From Roseibium album (GTDB taxonomy: Bacteria; Pseudomonadota; Alphaproteobacteria; Rhizobiales; Stappiaceae), in contig CXTY01000001.1 of the NCBI GenBank assembly GCA_001404055.1, positions 248,001-312,000 of the forward strand: a stretch of 64,000 nt of DNA. Direction: 5' to 3'. Both the position numbers and the translations under genes were made by a program. Below, piece by piece: positions 8,051-18,368 of the stretch. The notes beneath the pieces are model-generated. The model worked only from the letters and a program-made list of their open reading frames with translations, was not told where the DNA came from and did not search any database. The first letter of the stretch is position 1, and every line of letters begins with the position of its first letter.

Positions 8051-9133
8051 ATGGCTAATGCCGATACCGCTGGCAGTCAGGACCTTGCCCGCGCCGCCCG
8101 CCGGGAAAAACTTTTTACACGAATAAACAAGGCGGCGGGATGGCTGGATGCACTTGGTCTTTCCTGGACGGTTCCGCTCCTGAAAATCGCTGCAGGCGAC
8201 AGCCCTAAAGAACAACTCGGTGAGCTCAAGCGTGTGCTTCTGATCCCACTTCTGGGAATCGCTGCTTTTTTGCTTTTGTGGGGTGTCTTTGCGCCGCAAG
8301 TGCAGACTTCACTGGGAGCCGTTCCGGGGCCGGCTCAAGTCTGGACGCAGACCATCAACCTCTGGGATGACCATACGCGTGAAAGGGAAAAGGCGGCTGC
8401 CTTTTACGAACGTCAGGACAAACGGAATGCCAAATACGAGGCAGAAGGCAAGACGGACAAGATAAAATTCCGGAATTACACCGGTAAGCCGACCTATATC
8501 GACCAGATCGGAACGTCTTTGATGACCGTCGGGCTCGGGTTCCTGATCGCGACAATCATTGCAGTGCCACTTGGAATTGCATCTGGCCTTTCCAGAAGTA
8601 TCAACGGCGCAATCAATCCGTTGATCCAGATATTCAAGCCTGTTTCACCGCTGGCCTGGCTGCCGATCGTTACCATGATCGTCTCGGCTACGTATGCAAA
8701 TCCAGTTGACTGGCTCTCCAAGTCTCTGCTGGTGTCCGCGGTCACGGTGACGCTTTGCTCCATGTGGCCAACGCTGATCAATACCGCGCTTGGTGTGGCT
8801 TCAGTGGACAAGGACCTGATGAACGTCGGCCGTGTTCTGCAGCTACCAACCTGGAAGACGGTTACCAAGCTCGTACTTCCTTCCTCTCTACCGTTGATAT
8901 TCACCGGCCTGCGTCTTTCGCTCGGTGTTGGCTGGATGGTTCTGATCGCAGCCGAGATGCTCGCGCAGAACCCGGGACTTGGAAAATTTGTCTGGGACGA
9001 GTTCCAGAATGGTTCATCGCAGTCGCTGGCGAAAATCATGGTTGCGGTTCTGACCATCGGAATTATCGGGTTCCTGCTGGACCGACTGATGTTCGCACTG
9101 CAGCGTGCCTTCACCTTCTCGGCAAACCGGTAA
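8051..9133 (+). CDS. nrtB: Nitrate ABC transporter permease
   Basis: A 360-residue inner-membrane permease of the NrtB family. An early membrane segment ([18 protein letters not shown]) is followed by a charged loop of about 70 residues. A block of five or so transmembrane helices then carries the binding-protein-dependent transport signature (…[25 protein letters not shown]…, the EAA-type loop that contacts the ATPase). The start at 8051 is preferred: it has GAGGA eight bases upstream, while the ATG at 8009 falls directly behind the terminator hairpin without a ribosome-binding site. The stop is ten bases before the ATPase gene. Confidence 0.93.
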   Translation: MANADTAGSQDLARAARREKLFTRINKAAGWLDALGLSWTVPLLKIAAGDSPKEQLGELKRVLLIPLLGIAAFLLLWGVFAPQVQTSLGAVPGPAQVWTQTINLWDDHTREREKAAAFYERQDKRNAKYEAEGKTDKIKFRNYTGKPTYIDQIGTSLMTVGLGFLIATIIAVPLGIASGLSRSINGAINPLIQIFKPVSPLAWLPIVTMIVSATYANPVDWLSKSLLVSAVTVTLCSMWPTLINTALGVASVDKDLMNVGRVLQLPTWKTVTKLVLPSSLPLIFTGLRLSLGVGWMVLIAAEMLAQNPGLGKFVWDEFQNGSSQSLAKIMVAVLTIGIIGFLLDRLMFALQRAFTFSANR

Positions 9134-9143
9134 GGAGACGGAT

Positions 9144-10904
9144 ATGTCCTTTTTGGAAATTTCCAGCGTCTCCAAGTCTTATGGCGAGGGTGAAAAACGC
9201 ACCGATGTTTTGAAAGACATCAATCTCAATGTGGAAGAGGGCGAGTTCATTGCCATTGTCGGGTTTTCCGGCACGGGCAAGACAACCCTGATTTCGATCC
9301 TGGCCGGGCTGCTTGAACCGGATGAAGGTGGTGTCATCTTTAACGGCAAGGAAATCGACGGTCCAAGCCCTGACCGGGGCGTGGTCTTTCAATCCTATTC
9401 CTTGATGCCCTGGCTAACGGTTTCCGGCAATGTCGCACTCGCAGTAGACAGTGTCTTCAAGAAGAAGAGCGCTGCAGAACGGAAAGCCATCATCGACAAG
9501 TATATCGAGATGGTCGGTCTGGGTCACGCCAAGGACCGGAAGCCATCTGAATTGTCCGGAGGCATGCGTCAGCGCGTGGCGGTTGCCCGTGCTCTGGCCA
9601 TGCAGCCCGAACTACTTCTGCTTGACGAGCCGCTGTCAGCTCTGGATGCACTGTCCCGCGCGAAGCTTCAGGATGAATTCGCTGCTATCTGCGAACAGGA
9701 AAAGAAAACCATTGTCCTCATCACCAATGACGTTGATGAAGCAATTCTGCTGGCTGACCGGATCATTCCGCTGAAGCCGGGTACGCCGGCCACGCTGGGT
9801 CCTGAATTCAAGGTACCCTTCAATCGCCCGAGGGTCCGCGGTGAACTGAATCACAATGACGACTTCATCAAGCTCCGTGCGGATGTCACAGAATATCTGA
9901 TGGAAGCAGGTGCCGAACGCGGTACGGTTCTGGAACGCGAAATTATCCTTCCGAACATTGTTCCGATCACACAGCGAAAATCCAAACGCGACAAGCTGCC
10001 AGCTGCTTATGAACGGGCTGCGGGCGGGATCAGTCAGGAACGCTACCTGGACTTCTCTCAGCTCAAGAAGGTTTATCCGACCCCCAAAGGGCCGCTGACT
10101 GTTGTGGACGGGTTTGAGTTAAAGATGAAGAAGGGTGAGTTCATCACTCTGATTGGGCACTCGGGATGCGGCAAGTCCACGGTTTTGTCCATGGTCGCCG
10201 GTCTCAATCCAATCACCGAAGGGGCGATTGTCCTAGATGGTACTCACATCACCCAGGCAGGACCAGACCGGGCCGTGGTCTTCCAGGCACCCAGCTTGAT
10301 GCCATGGCTGACGGCGTATGAAAACGTCGAGCTTGGTGTCGACAAGGTCTATCCGGATGCCTCCAAAGCCGAAAAACGCGATGTCATCGAATATTACCTG
10401 TCGAAGGTTGGCCTGGCAGATTCCATGCAGAAGTCTGCGGGTGATCTTTCCAACGGCATGAAACAACGCGTGGGCATTGCGCGCGCCTTTGCCTTGTCGC
10501 CGAAACTGCTGTTGCTCGATGAACCCTTTGGCATGCTGGACAGTCTGACCCGCTGGGAGCTGCAAGATGTCCTGATGGACGTCTGGAAACGCACCCAGGT
10601 GACAGCTGTCTGTGTCACACATGATGTCGACGAAGCCATCTTGCTCGCCGACCGCGTTGTGATGATGTCCAACGGACCAAACGCCCGGATTGGCAACATC
10701 ATGGAAGTGGATCTGCCGCGGCCACGTTCGCGAAAGGAGCTGCTCGCGCATCCCGATTATTACGCCTATCGCGAAGAACTTCTTGATTTCCTTGAAGCTT
10801 ATGAAGGCGGGGCGGATCCGAGCGAAGACCAATTGAAATCCATTCAGGAAAAACGTGCGACACGCATGGCCCGGCAACGCTCTGCCATTGAAGCGGCTGA
10901 ATGA
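9144..10904 (+). CDS. Nitrate ABC transporter ATPase, two nucleotide-binding domains fused (NrtC/NrtD-like)
   Basis: A 586-residue protein made of two complete ABC ATPase domains in tandem. Domain 1 has Walker [10 protein letters not shown] (40-48), signature LSGGM (137-141), Walker B LLLLDEP (Asp161/Glu162), and TNDVDEA where the H-loop histidine is expected (Asn195). Domain 2 has Walker [10 protein letters not shown] (338-346), signature LSNGM (435-439), Walker B Asp459/Glu460 and a normal THDVDEA (His493). It powers NrtB. The cyanobacterial system uses separate NrtC (with a receptor-like tail) and NrtD. Here a single polypeptide lacks the receptor tail. The ATG at 9144 follows AAGGAG at 9132. 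Both departures from consensus fall in the same composite ATP site, suggesting one degenerate site. Confidence 0.92.
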   Translation: MSFLEISSVSKSYGEGEKRTDVLKDINLNVEEGEFIAIVGFSGTGKTTLISILAGLLEPDEGGVIFNGKEIDGPSPDRGVVFQSYSLMPWLTVSGNVALAVDSVFKKKSAAERKAIIDKYIEMVGLGHAKDRKPSELSGGMRQRVAVARALAMQPELLLLDEPLSALDALSRAKLQDEFAAICEQEKKTIVLITNDVDEAILLADRIIPLKPGTPATLGPEFKVPFNRPRVRGELNHNDDFIKLRADVTEYLMEAGAERGTVLEREIILPNIVPITQRKSKRDKLPAAYERAAGGISQERYLDFSQLKKVYPTPKGPLTVVDGFELKMKKGEFITLIGHSGCGKSTVLSMVAGLNPITEGAIVLDGTHITQAGPDRAVVFQAPSLMPWLTAYENVELGVDKVYPDASKAEKRDVIEYYLSKVGLADSMQKSAGDLSNGMKQRVGIARAFALSPKLLLLDEPFGMLDSLTRWELQDVLMDVWKRTQVTAVCVTHDVDEAILLADRVVMMSNGPNARIGNIMEVDLPRPRSRKELLAHPDYYAYREELLDFLEAYEGGADPSEDQLKSIQEKRATRMARQRSAIEAAE

Positions 10905-10921
10905 GGCTGGAGAGGGAGAGA

Positions 10922-13375
10922 ATGACCAAACAGAAACTTGTCATCGTCGGAAACGGTATGGCTCCCGGGCGGATGCTCGAGTACCTCTTCGACAAGAATA
11001 AAGACGCCTACGACGTTACAATCTTCAACGCAGAGCCGCGGGTAAACTACAACCGCTTGATGCTTTCGCCGGTTCTGTCCGGTGAAAAGACTTACGAAGA
11101 CATCATCACGCACGGTGATGACTGGTACGCCGGAAACGGCGTCACTCTTCACAAATCAGCGCGCATCAGCGAAATAGACCGGGATGCCAAATCCGTCACG
11201 GCGGAAAATGGCATCACGGCGTCCTATGACAAGCTTGTCATCGCGACCGGTTCCAACCCCTTCATCATTCCCTTGCCGGGCAAGGATCTCGACGGTGTTC
11301 TGACTTACCGGGATCTGGATGATGTCGACAAAATGCTTGACGCCTCAAAACGTGGAGGACGGGCAATTGTTATTGGTGGCGGTTTGCTCGGCCTTGAAGC
11401 GGCTGCCGGTCTCAAGATGCAGGGCATGGAAGTCACGGTTCTACACCTGATGCCAACATTGATGGAGCGTCAGCTCGATTCGGCTTCAGGCTTCCTGCTT
11501 GAAGAAGAATTCAAAAGCATGGGTATCGATGTTCGAACCAAGGCGAACAGCCACGAAATCATCGATGACGGCACAGGCAAGGTGAAGGCCATTCGGCTTG
11601 ACGACGGGACGGAGATTGATGCCAGCATCGTCGTGATGGCGGTTGGTATCCGTCCATCCGCAGACCTGGCCAAATCAGTCGGCCTTGATGTCAATCGCGG
11701 CATTCTTGTTGGCGATGACATGCGCACCAGCGATGAGGATATTTTCGCGCTGGGCGAATGCGTTGAACACCAGGGCATGTGCTACGGCCTGGTGGCGCCG
11801 CTTTACGAAATGGCGAGTGTCATTGCGGACAACCTTCTGGAAGGTGCTGTGGAATACACCGGTTCAGTCACAGCCACCAAACTGAAGGTTACCGGCGTAG
11901 ATCTTTATTCGGCTGGAGATTTTGCCGAGGGCGATGACCGGGAGGAAATTGTCCTGCGCGATGCCTCCTCCGGCGTCTACAAGCGCTTGGTCCTCAAGGA
12001 TAACAAGATCATTGGGGCGGTGCTTTACGGAGAAACCGCTGACGGCCCATGGTTCTTCGATTTGCTCAAGAAGGGGACCGATGTCTCCGAAATGCGTGAG
12101 ACATTGATCTTTGGCCAGGCTTATCAGGGGGGCGCCCCCCTGGACCCTACGGTGGCCGTTGCAGCCTTGCCGGATGATGCGGAAATCTGCGGCTGTAACG
12201 GCATTTGTAAAGGAACGATCGTCAACGCGATCAAGGAAAAAGACCTGACGACACTGGACGGTGTTCGGGCACACACCAAGGCTTCCGCTTCCTGCGGCAC
12301 ATGCACCGGGCTCGTCGAACAGCTCATGCAGGCCACCCTTGGTGATGCGTTCAACCCGGCCGCTGTCACGCCGATGTGCGGCTGTACGCCGCTCGGTCAT
12401 GACGAAGTGCGTCGTTTGATCAAGTCAAAAGAGCTGAAAACCATCCCGTCTGTCATGCAGGAGCTGGAATGGACGTCTTCGGGCGGCTGCGCCAAGTGCC
12501 GTCCGGCTCTGAACTATTATCTTGTTTCTGACTGGCCGGATGAATACGCGGATGACTATCAATCTCGCTTCATCAACGAACGCGTTCATGCGAACATCCA
12601 GAAAGACGGAACCTATTCCGTGGTTCCACGCATGTGGGGCGGGATGACTTCATCCAAAGAATTGCGGGCGATTGCCGATGTTGTCGACAAGTTCGACATC
12701 CCCTCGGTCAAATGCACCGGTGGTCAGCGTATCGACATGCTGGGGGTCAAGAAGGAAGACCTTCCTTCTGTCTGGGAAGACCTTGGAAAAGCAGGGTTCG
12801 TGTCCGGACAGGCATACGCGAAGGGTTTGCGGACGGTGAAAACCTGTGTCGGTTCGGACTGGTGCCGGTTCGGCACGCAGGACTCAACCGGCCTTGGCAT
12901 CAAGATCGAGAAGTTCATGTGGGGGTCCTGGACCCCGGCCAAGCTCAAGCTGGCTGTCTCCGGCTGTCCTCGTAACTGCGCCGAGGCGACCTGCAAGGAT
13001 ATCGGCATCATCTGTGTCGACAGCGGTTACGAGATCCATTTTGCCGGTGCAGCAGGTCTCGACATCAAGGGTACTGAAGTCCTCGGTTTGGTGAAGACCG
13101 AAGAGGAAGCGCTGGAGCACGTCGTTGCGCTGACCCAGATGTACCGTGAGCAGGGGCACTATCTGGAACGGATCTACAAGTGGGCCAAACGGATTGGTTA
13201 TGACGAAATCCGGGCGCAGATCATGGAAGATACCGACAAGCGAAAGGCTTACTTCGACAGTTTTGTCTTCTCCCAGAAGTTTGCCCAGGTTGATCCATGG
13301 TCTGAACGTGTTTCCGGAAAGGACAAACACGAATTCAAACCCATGGCAACGCTGTTATCGGAGGCTGCCGAATGA
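10922..13375 (+). CDS. nirB: Assimilatory nitrite reductase (NAD(P)H), large subunit
   Basis: An 817-residue cytoplasmic flavoprotein that reduces nitrite to ammonium with NAD(P)H. The order is an FAD-binding GxGxxP-like start (IVGNGMAPGR), an NAD-binding GGGLLGLEAA, a BFD-like [2Fe-2S] domain with Cys423/425/458/461, and the sirohaem/[4Fe-4S] reductase domain. In that last domain Cys642, Cys648, Cys682 and Cys686 (C-x5-C…C-x3-C, …SGCPRNC) hold the cluster and sirohaem. The ATG at 10922 has a GAGGGAGAG ribosome-binding stretch. The stop overlaps the nirD start by four bases (ATGA), indicating translational coupling. Sirohaem would come from the cysG product of the same operon. Confidence 0.97.
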   Translation: MTKQKLVIVGNGMAPGRMLEYLFDKNKDAYDVTIFNAEPRVNYNRLMLSPVLSGEKTYEDIITHGDDWYAGNGVTLHKSARISEIDRDAKSVTAENGITASYDKLVIATGSNPFIIPLPGKDLDGVLTYRDLDDVDKMLDASKRGGRAIVIGGGLLGLEAAAGLKMQGMEVTVLHLMPTLMERQLDSASGFLLEEEFKSMGIDVRTKANSHEIIDDGTGKVKAIRLDDGTEIDASIVVMAVGIRPSADLAKSVGLDVNRGILVGDDMRTSDEDIFALGECVEHQGMCYGLVAPLYEMASVIADNLLEGAVEYTGSVTATKLKVTGVDLYSAGDFAEGDDREEIVLRDASSGVYKRLVLKDNKIIGAVLYGETADGPWFFDLLKKGTDVSEMRETLIFGQAYQGGAPLDPTVAVAALPDDAEICGCNGICKGTIVNAIKEKDLTTLDGVRAHTKASASCGTCTGLVEQLMQATLGDAFNPAAVTPMCGCTPLGHDEVRRLIKSKELKTIPSVMQELEWTSSGGCAKCRPALNYYLVSDWPDEYADDYQSRFINERVHANIQKDGTYSVVPRMWGGMTSSKELRAIADVVDKFDIPSVKCTGGQRIDMLGVKKEDLPSVWEDLGKAGFVSGQAYAKGLRTVKTCVGSDWCRFGTQDSTGLGIKIEKFMWGSWTPAKLKLAVSGCPRNCAEATCKDIGIICVDSGYEIHFAGAAGLDIKGTEVLGLVKTEEEALEHVVALTQMYREQGHYLERIYKWAKRIGYDEIRAQIMEDTDKRKAYFDSFVFSQKFAQVDPWSERVSGKDKHEFKPMATLLSEAAE

Positions 13376-13716
13376 ACGCGGAAACAAGAAATTGGGTTGC
13401 GATTGGTGATCTGAACGACATTCCCAAAGAAGGTGCCCGGGTGGTGAAAACGGACGCCGGTTGCGTTGCCGTCTTTCGCACAGTCAATGACGAGGTCTAT
13501 GCAATTGACGATCGCTGCCCACACAAAGGCGGTCCACTGAGCCAGGGGATCGTCCATGGGACTTCAGTGACCTGCCCATTGCACAACTGGGTGTTTGACC
13601 TGGCAACTGGTCTTGCCAAAGGGGCCGATGAGGGGGCCGTTGCGGTGACTGCTGCAAAGGTTGAAGGCGGCAAGATCCTGCTTGCTGCTGATGATCTTGC
13701 GCGGCGTGCAGGCTGA
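13372..13716 (+). CDS. nirD: Nitrite reductase small subunit, Rieske type
   Basis: A 114-residue Rieske-fold protein that accompanies NirB. It keeps the complete [2Fe-2S] ligand set: Cys49-Pro-His51 and Cys68-Pro-Leu-His71. Some enterobacterial NirD proteins have lost these ligands, so this subunit may carry a functional cluster and take part in electron transfer. The start overlaps the nirB stop. A gap of 95 bases follows before nasA. Confidence 0.95.
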   Translation: MNAETRNWVAIGDLNDIPKEGARVVKTDAGCVAVFRTVNDEVYAIDDRCPHKGGPLSQGIVHGTSVTCPLHNWVFDLATGLAKGADEGAVAVTAAKVEGGKILLAADDLARRAG

Positions 13717-13811
13717 GTTCGGATCATCTTTTCTGACATGGCTCCATCACATCAAATGGGCACTCGCCGAAAAATTCGGAATTGGACAGGAATGCTCAAG
13801 GAGGGCAGTGC

Positions 13812-16499
13812 GTGACCGCCATAAATATCAACAAAACGGTCAAAACCACTTGCCCCTATTGCGGAGTTGGCTGTGGTGTACTTGCGACCCCGCAGCCGGA
13901 TGGAAGTGTTTCGATCAAGGGCGATCCGGACCATCCCTCCAATTTCGGACGTTTGTGTTCGAAGGGGTCCGCGCTCGGTGAGACCTTGTCATTGGACGAT
14001 AGGCTGCTTTACCCGGAAATTGGCGGCAAGCGCAGCAATTGGGACAGTGCGCTCGATCTGGTCGCTGAAAAATTCTCTGATGCCATTCAGGAGCACGGTC
14101 CGGACAGCGTCGCTTTTTACGTTTCCGGTCAAATCCTGACCGAAGACTATTACGTTGCCAACAAGTTGATGAAAGGCTTCATCGGATCGGCCAATATCGA
14201 CACCAACTCGCGCCTTTGCATGGCTTCTTCTGTTGCCGGGCACAAGCGGGCCTTTGGGGCCGATACGGTTCCTGGAACCTATGAAGACCTGGAACTAGCC
14301 GACCTGGTCGTTCTCGTCGGGTCAAACCTTGCCTGGTGTCATCCAGTGCTGTTTCAGCGTCTTGAAACCGCAAAGGTATCAAACCCTGGCATGCGGATCG
14401 TGGTCATAGATCCGCGCCAGACGGCGACATGCGCGATTGCTGACCTTCATCTGGCGCTCAAACCGGATACCGATGTTGCTCTGTTTAATGGTCTTTTGGC
14501 GTTTCTGGCCGAGTCCTATTCAACAAATGATCGATATATCAATAGCTTCACTGAAGGATTTGAGGAAGCGATTCAAAAGGCCGGTCCATGTGAAATAGGT
14601 CATGTCGCCGAAAAAACGGGTCTGTCTCGTCAGGACATTGCGCTCTTTTACAAGATGGTGGCGGGAACGGAAAAAACCGTCACGGTCTACAGCCAGGGTG
14701 TCAATCAGTCGGTCGTTGGAACCGACAAGGTCAACGCGATCATCAACACCCATCTGGCGACAGGCCGGATCGGAAAACCGGGTATGGGACCGTTCTCGGT
14801 TACAGGCCAACCCAACGCAATGGGGGGCCGCGAAGTAGGTGGCCTGGCCAATATGCTTGCCGGTCATATGGCGCTTGAAAACCCACAGCATCGGGAGATC
14901 GTGCAGGAGTTCTGGAAAAGCCCGTTAGTTGCGGACAAACAGGGTCTGAAGGCGGTTGAACTGTTCCAGGCGGTCAAAGCGGGAAAGATCAAGGCGCTCT
15001 GGATCATGGCAACGAGCCCAGTTGATAGCCTTCCGGACGCAGATGGTGTTGCTGAAGCGCTGAAAGAGTGTCCTTTCGTTGTGGTGTCTGAGGTGACCAA
15101 GTCGGCTGACACCGTGGCCTATGCGGATGTCCTGCTGCCAGCTGCCGCCTGGGGCGAGAAAGACGGAACCGTCACGAATTCGGAGCGCCGAATTTCAAGG
15201 CAGCGACAGTTCCTGGATCATCCAGGAGAGGTGAAAGCCGATTGGTGGCAAATCGCCGAAGTCGCGCGGAAAATGGGATTTGGAGAGGCATTTTCCTATC
15301 TGCGACCGGGCGAAATATTCAAGGAACACGCAGCGCTTTCCGACTACAGAAACAGCGGTAGCCGCGACTTTGACATTGGCGCTTACAAGGGTGTTTCAGA
15401 CGAGGGATATCAGGACCTCACGCCGTTTCAGTGGCCGCAGCAAGTGGATGCTAATCCTTCCGAAACGCGCTTTTTTTCCGAAGGCGATTTTTTCACCAAG
15501 GGGCGGAAAGGGCAGTTTGTCCCGGTCAGCTATCAGGCGCCTCGCAAGCTTGAAAGAGCCTATCCTTTTATTTTGAATACTGGCCGTGTGCGCGATCAGT
15601 GGCATACGATGACGCGTACGGGCAAAACTGCCCGGCTGGTTTCCCATATCGCGGAACCCTTTGCCGAAATTCACCCTGAAGACGCTGATCAACTCGGAAT
15701 TAATGCCGCCGATATCGTCGAAGTCAAAAGCCCGTTCGGCAAGGTGCTGGTTCGGGCACTGGTGACGGAAAGGGTACGTGAAGGCGAAGTCTATGTGCCG
15801 ATGCACTGGACTGACCAATTTGCTTCCCGTGCGCGCATTGACGCTGTTGTTGGCCCCGAGACGGACCCCTCTTCAGGGCAGCCAGGGTCCAAGTTCACCC
15901 CGGTCTCCGTTTCTAAAAAGTCTATGGACTGGTTCGGGTTCGCGGTGCTCAAACATAAACCTGCTGAATTTCCGGGAGACTACTGGGTGTTGGCACCGGT
16001 CTCAGGCGGATACCGACTTGAATTTGCCGGGCAGGGAGATCCGAATTTCAACGCAATTGCAAGTGTTGAAGGCACAGACACTGCCGATTGTATGCGCGTT
16101 GAAGACACGACTGCTGGCTGGAGCAGACGAGCCTTCTGGAAAGACGATCTTCTAGAGGCTGCGATCTTTATATCAAAGAACCCGGTTGAAGTTTCCAGGC
16201 AATGGGCCTGTGGATTGCTCTCGTCCGACCCGATGTCGAAAAAACAACGTTTTCAAATCCTTGCAGGACGCGCCCCCGCAGACAGGCCTGATCCGGGCGC
16301 TATTGTCTGTTCCTGCTTTCAGGTTGGTTGCAATCAGATTTCCGAAGCTGTCAAAAACGGCGCAGACAGCGTCCAAAAAGTCGGAACGGAATTGAAGGCA
16401 GGCACCAATTGCGGGTCTTGCCGGTCAGAAATTCAATCTCAGCTTGATGATCTCTTGAAGGAAGCGATGCATGATGCCGATCTCGCGCAAGCCGGTTGA
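13812..16499 (+). CDS. nasA: Assimilatory nitrate reductase catalytic subunit with C-terminal [2Fe-2S] domain
   Basis: An 895-residue molybdenum bis-MGD enzyme reducing nitrate to nitrite in the cytoplasm. The N-terminal [4Fe-4S] ligands are Cys14, Cys17, Cys21 and Cys49. Cys136 in NSRLCMASSV is the expected Mo ligand. MGD-binding motifs run through the middle (…TGQPNAMGGREVGG…), and the C-terminal dinucleotide-binding domain includes NTGRVRDQWHTMTRTGK. The end carries a BFD-like [2Fe-2S] domain (Cys833/835/867/870). The GTG at 13812, preceded by AAGGAGGG at about 13798, is the best start. No separate NasB/NasC reductase lies in the operon, so the electron donor (ferredoxin or a distant flavoprotein) is unknown. 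Confidence 0.95.
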   Translation: MTAININKTVKTTCPYCGVGCGVLATPQPDGSVSIKGDPDHPSNFGRLCSKGSALGETLSLDDRLLYPEIGGKRSNWDSALDLVAEKFSDAIQEHGPDSVAFYVSGQILTEDYYVANKLMKGFIGSANIDTNSRLCMASSVAGHKRAFGADTVPGTYEDLELADLVVLVGSNLAWCHPVLFQRLETAKVSNPGMRIVVIDPRQTATCAIADLHLALKPDTDVALFNGLLAFLAESYSTNDRYINSFTEGFEEAIQKAGPCEIGHVAEKTGLSRQDIALFYKMVAGTEKTVTVYSQGVNQSVVGTDKVNAIINTHLATGRIGKPGMGPFSVTGQPNAMGGREVGGLANMLAGHMALENPQHREIVQEFWKSPLVADKQGLKAVELFQAVKAGKIKALWIMATSPVDSLPDADGVAEALKECPFVVVSEVTKSADTVAYADVLLPAAAWGEKDGTVTNSERRISRQRQFLDHPGEVKADWWQIAEVARKMGFGEAFSYLRPGEIFKEHAALSDYRNSGSRDFDIGAYKGVSDEGYQDLTPFQWPQQVDANPSETRFFSEGDFFTKGRKGQFVPVSYQAPRKLERAYPFILNTGRVRDQWHTMTRTGKTARLVSHIAEPFAEIHPEDADQLGINAADIVEVKSPFGKVLVRALVTERVREGEVYVPMHWTDQFASRARIDAVVGPETDPSSGQPGSKFTPVSVSKKSMDWFGFAVLKHKPAEFPGDYWVLAPVSGGYRLEFAGQGDPNFNAIASVEGTDTADCMRVEDTTAGWSRRAFWKDDLLEAAIFISKNPVEVSRQWACGLLSSDPMSKKQRFQILAGRAPADRPDPGAIVCSCFQVGCNQISEAVKNGADSVQKVGTELKAGTNCGSCRSEIQSQLDDLLKEAMHDADLAQAG

Positions 16500-17961
16500 A
16501 GTCAAAAAAAGCCGGCGTCCGGCAAATGTCGGTGCATTGGCCTGTCTGCCGATGTTCTATTCCCTCGAAGGCAAGAAAGTCCTCGTTGCGGGTGGCAGTG
16601 AGGCTGCTGCATGGAAAGCGGAGCTTCTGGCGGCAAGCGGTGCAGAAGTGCACATTTATGCCCTGGCCCTGGAGCATGCCTTTGCTGAGTTATTGAAGTC
16701 TGGAAGCATCAAGGGACACTTCGTCCATCATGAACGTTTGTGGGGAGCTGCCAGTTTTCAGGGTATGGCGCTCGCGATTGCCGATGCTCCTGAGGAGTGC
16801 GAAGCCAGGGCCTTTGCGAGCGCTGCAAAACTGAGTGGCGTTCCGGTCAACGTGATCGATAATCCGCCATACTGCGACTTTCAGTTCGGATCCATCGTCA
16901 ACCGGTCTCCAGTTGTCATCGGAATATCTACAAATGGCGTGGCTCCGATCCTTGGTCAGGCAATCCGCCGAAAGATAGAAACGCTGCTTCCGGTCAATCT
17001 GCAAGACTGGGCCAAGTTGGCTGGAGACATACGCGATAAAACCCTTCGTTTCCTGGATGCAGGACAACAACGGCGCCGGTTCTGGGAACGCTTTTCCGAC
17101 CTGGCATTTTCAGGAAAATTAGTACCCGAAAGCGCCGCAGCCGATCTGACAGATACGCTGCTGGATGAGGCACAGAACTCAGGTTCTGGCCGCGTTACAT
17201 TGGTTGGTGCCGGCCCAGGCGATGCCGAGTATCTCACGTTGAAAGCGGTTCGTGCTCTGCAATCGGCAGATGTCATTCTTTTTGACGATCTTGTTGATGA
17301 TGCAGTGCTGGAACTTGCACGCCGCGAGGCCAAGCGCCTTTTGGTTGGTAAACGCGGTGGACGCGAAAGCTGCCGACAGGAAGACATCAACGAAATGATG
17401 GTCAGCCTAGCGCGCCAGGGCAAACATGTTGTCCGGCTGAAATCCGGAGACCCCATGATCTTTGGTCGGGGCGGGGAAGAACTTGACCGGCTTGCCAAGG
17501 AGGGTATTCCGGCGACCGTTGTTCCGGGGGTTACCTCGGCATCAGCGATGGCAGCGCGCCTGGGTATTTCCCTTACCCACAGGGACCATGCCCAATCGGT
17601 CCGCTTTGTCACTGGTCATTCCCGTCACGGCGCCTTGCCTGAGAATGTGGACTGGAAGGGTTTGGTCAACCCGGCCACCACGACCGTATTCTATATGGGT
17701 GCACGCATGGCACGACGTATCAGCGAGCGCCTGATTGAAGAAGGAATGGACCAGCACACACCGGCTGTCGCGATATCAGGTATTTCATCCGCGGATGAAA
17801 CCATCTGGAACGGGGCTCTTGAAAACCTCGAAGCCGGTGTTTCCGATCTAGGGCTGGAACGGCCTGTCCTGATTGCTGTGGGACAGGTGTTCAGGAAACA
17901 GACTGCATCGGTGTTCGGGTCTCATAAGGAAGAAGCTACTCTTTATTCCAGGAGTGCTTGA
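16471..17961 (+). CDS. cysG: Sirohaem synthase, trifunctional CysG
   Basis: A 496-residue enzyme that makes sirohaem, the prosthetic group of NirB. Residues ~30-230 form the precorrin-2 dehydrogenase/sirohydrochlorin ferrochelatase domain (GKKVLVAGGSEAAAWKAELL). Residues ~238-480 form the uroporphyrinogen-III methyltransferase with VTLVGAGPGDAEYLTLKA, GKRGG, LKSGDPMIFGRGGEE and GVTSASA. It begins inside the 3' end of nasA (29-base overlap in another frame), so it is co-expressed with the nitrate genes. ATG codons occur at 16471 and 16474; either could be used. The N-terminal ~25 basic residues are longer than usual and might be shortened by a later start. Confidence 0.95.
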   Translation: MMPISRKPVEVKKSRRPANVGALACLPMFYSLEGKKVLVAGGSEAAAWKAELLAASGAEVHIYALALEHAFAELLKSGSIKGHFVHHERLWGAASFQGMALAIADAPEECEARAFASAAKLSGVPVNVIDNPPYCDFQFGSIVNRSPVVIGISTNGVAPILGQAIRRKIETLLPVNLQDWAKLAGDIRDKTLRFLDAGQQRRRFWERFSDLAFSGKLVPESAAADLTDTLLDEAQNSGSGRVTLVGAGPGDAEYLTLKAVRALQSADVILFDDLVDDAVLELARREAKRLLVGKRGGRESCRQEDINEMMVSLARQGKHVVRLKSGDPMIFGRGGEELDRLAKEGIPATVVPGVTSASAMAARLGISLTHRDHAQSVRFVTGHSRHGALPENVDWKGLVNPATTTVFYMGARMARRISERLIEEGMDQHTPAVAISGISSADETIWNGALENLEAGVSDLGLERPVLIAVGQVFRKQTASVFGSHKEEATLYSRSA

Positions 17962-18368
17962 GTATTGGACGTCTAGTTGGTCAGCGTGCCTGTGTGCAAT
18001 GCGACGCGCGTGTATGTCGGAGCCATCGAGGCGTGCTCCCAACCTCATGCATTAAAAATCATAACAGGCCGCGATAGCTCTTTGTGTCGGTTGCGCCGGC
18101 CTTTTCAGTGTAAGACCAAAAGAATTTTACCAAGCTCCGGAAAACAGAAGATGGTTCGTTCTGCGTCTCTTTTTCAGAGTTTACCGCATCGTCAATGCGT
18201 GTGTCCTGATGATACTGCTGGGTGAGTGTTGTCTGGAACATTGGTAACTCCGCTCTATTGTTTCCGTCTTGTTCCAAAGCTATCGTCAGCGCGCGTGACA
18301 CGCTTGAAGACGAGCTTGTCAAACCCTTGTCAGTTGCTTGTTTTTGCTTGCCAAAGGATTGAAGTCGC
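17962..18368. other. Intergenic region after the nitrate operon
   Basis: About 400 bases with no convincing gene. A weak terminator candidate pairs GGCCG (18067-18071) with CGGCC (18097-18101), followed by TTTT. This is the only end signal seen for the long nitrate operon. The rest should hold the promoter of the CadC-like regulator, but nothing distinct was recognised. Confidence 0.4.

Noticed and set aside
18067..18105. Possible terminator at the end of the nitrate operon
   Set aside because: Only five perfect base pairs with a 25-base loop and four T residues; too weak to call as a separate feature, mentioned in the intergenic entry.
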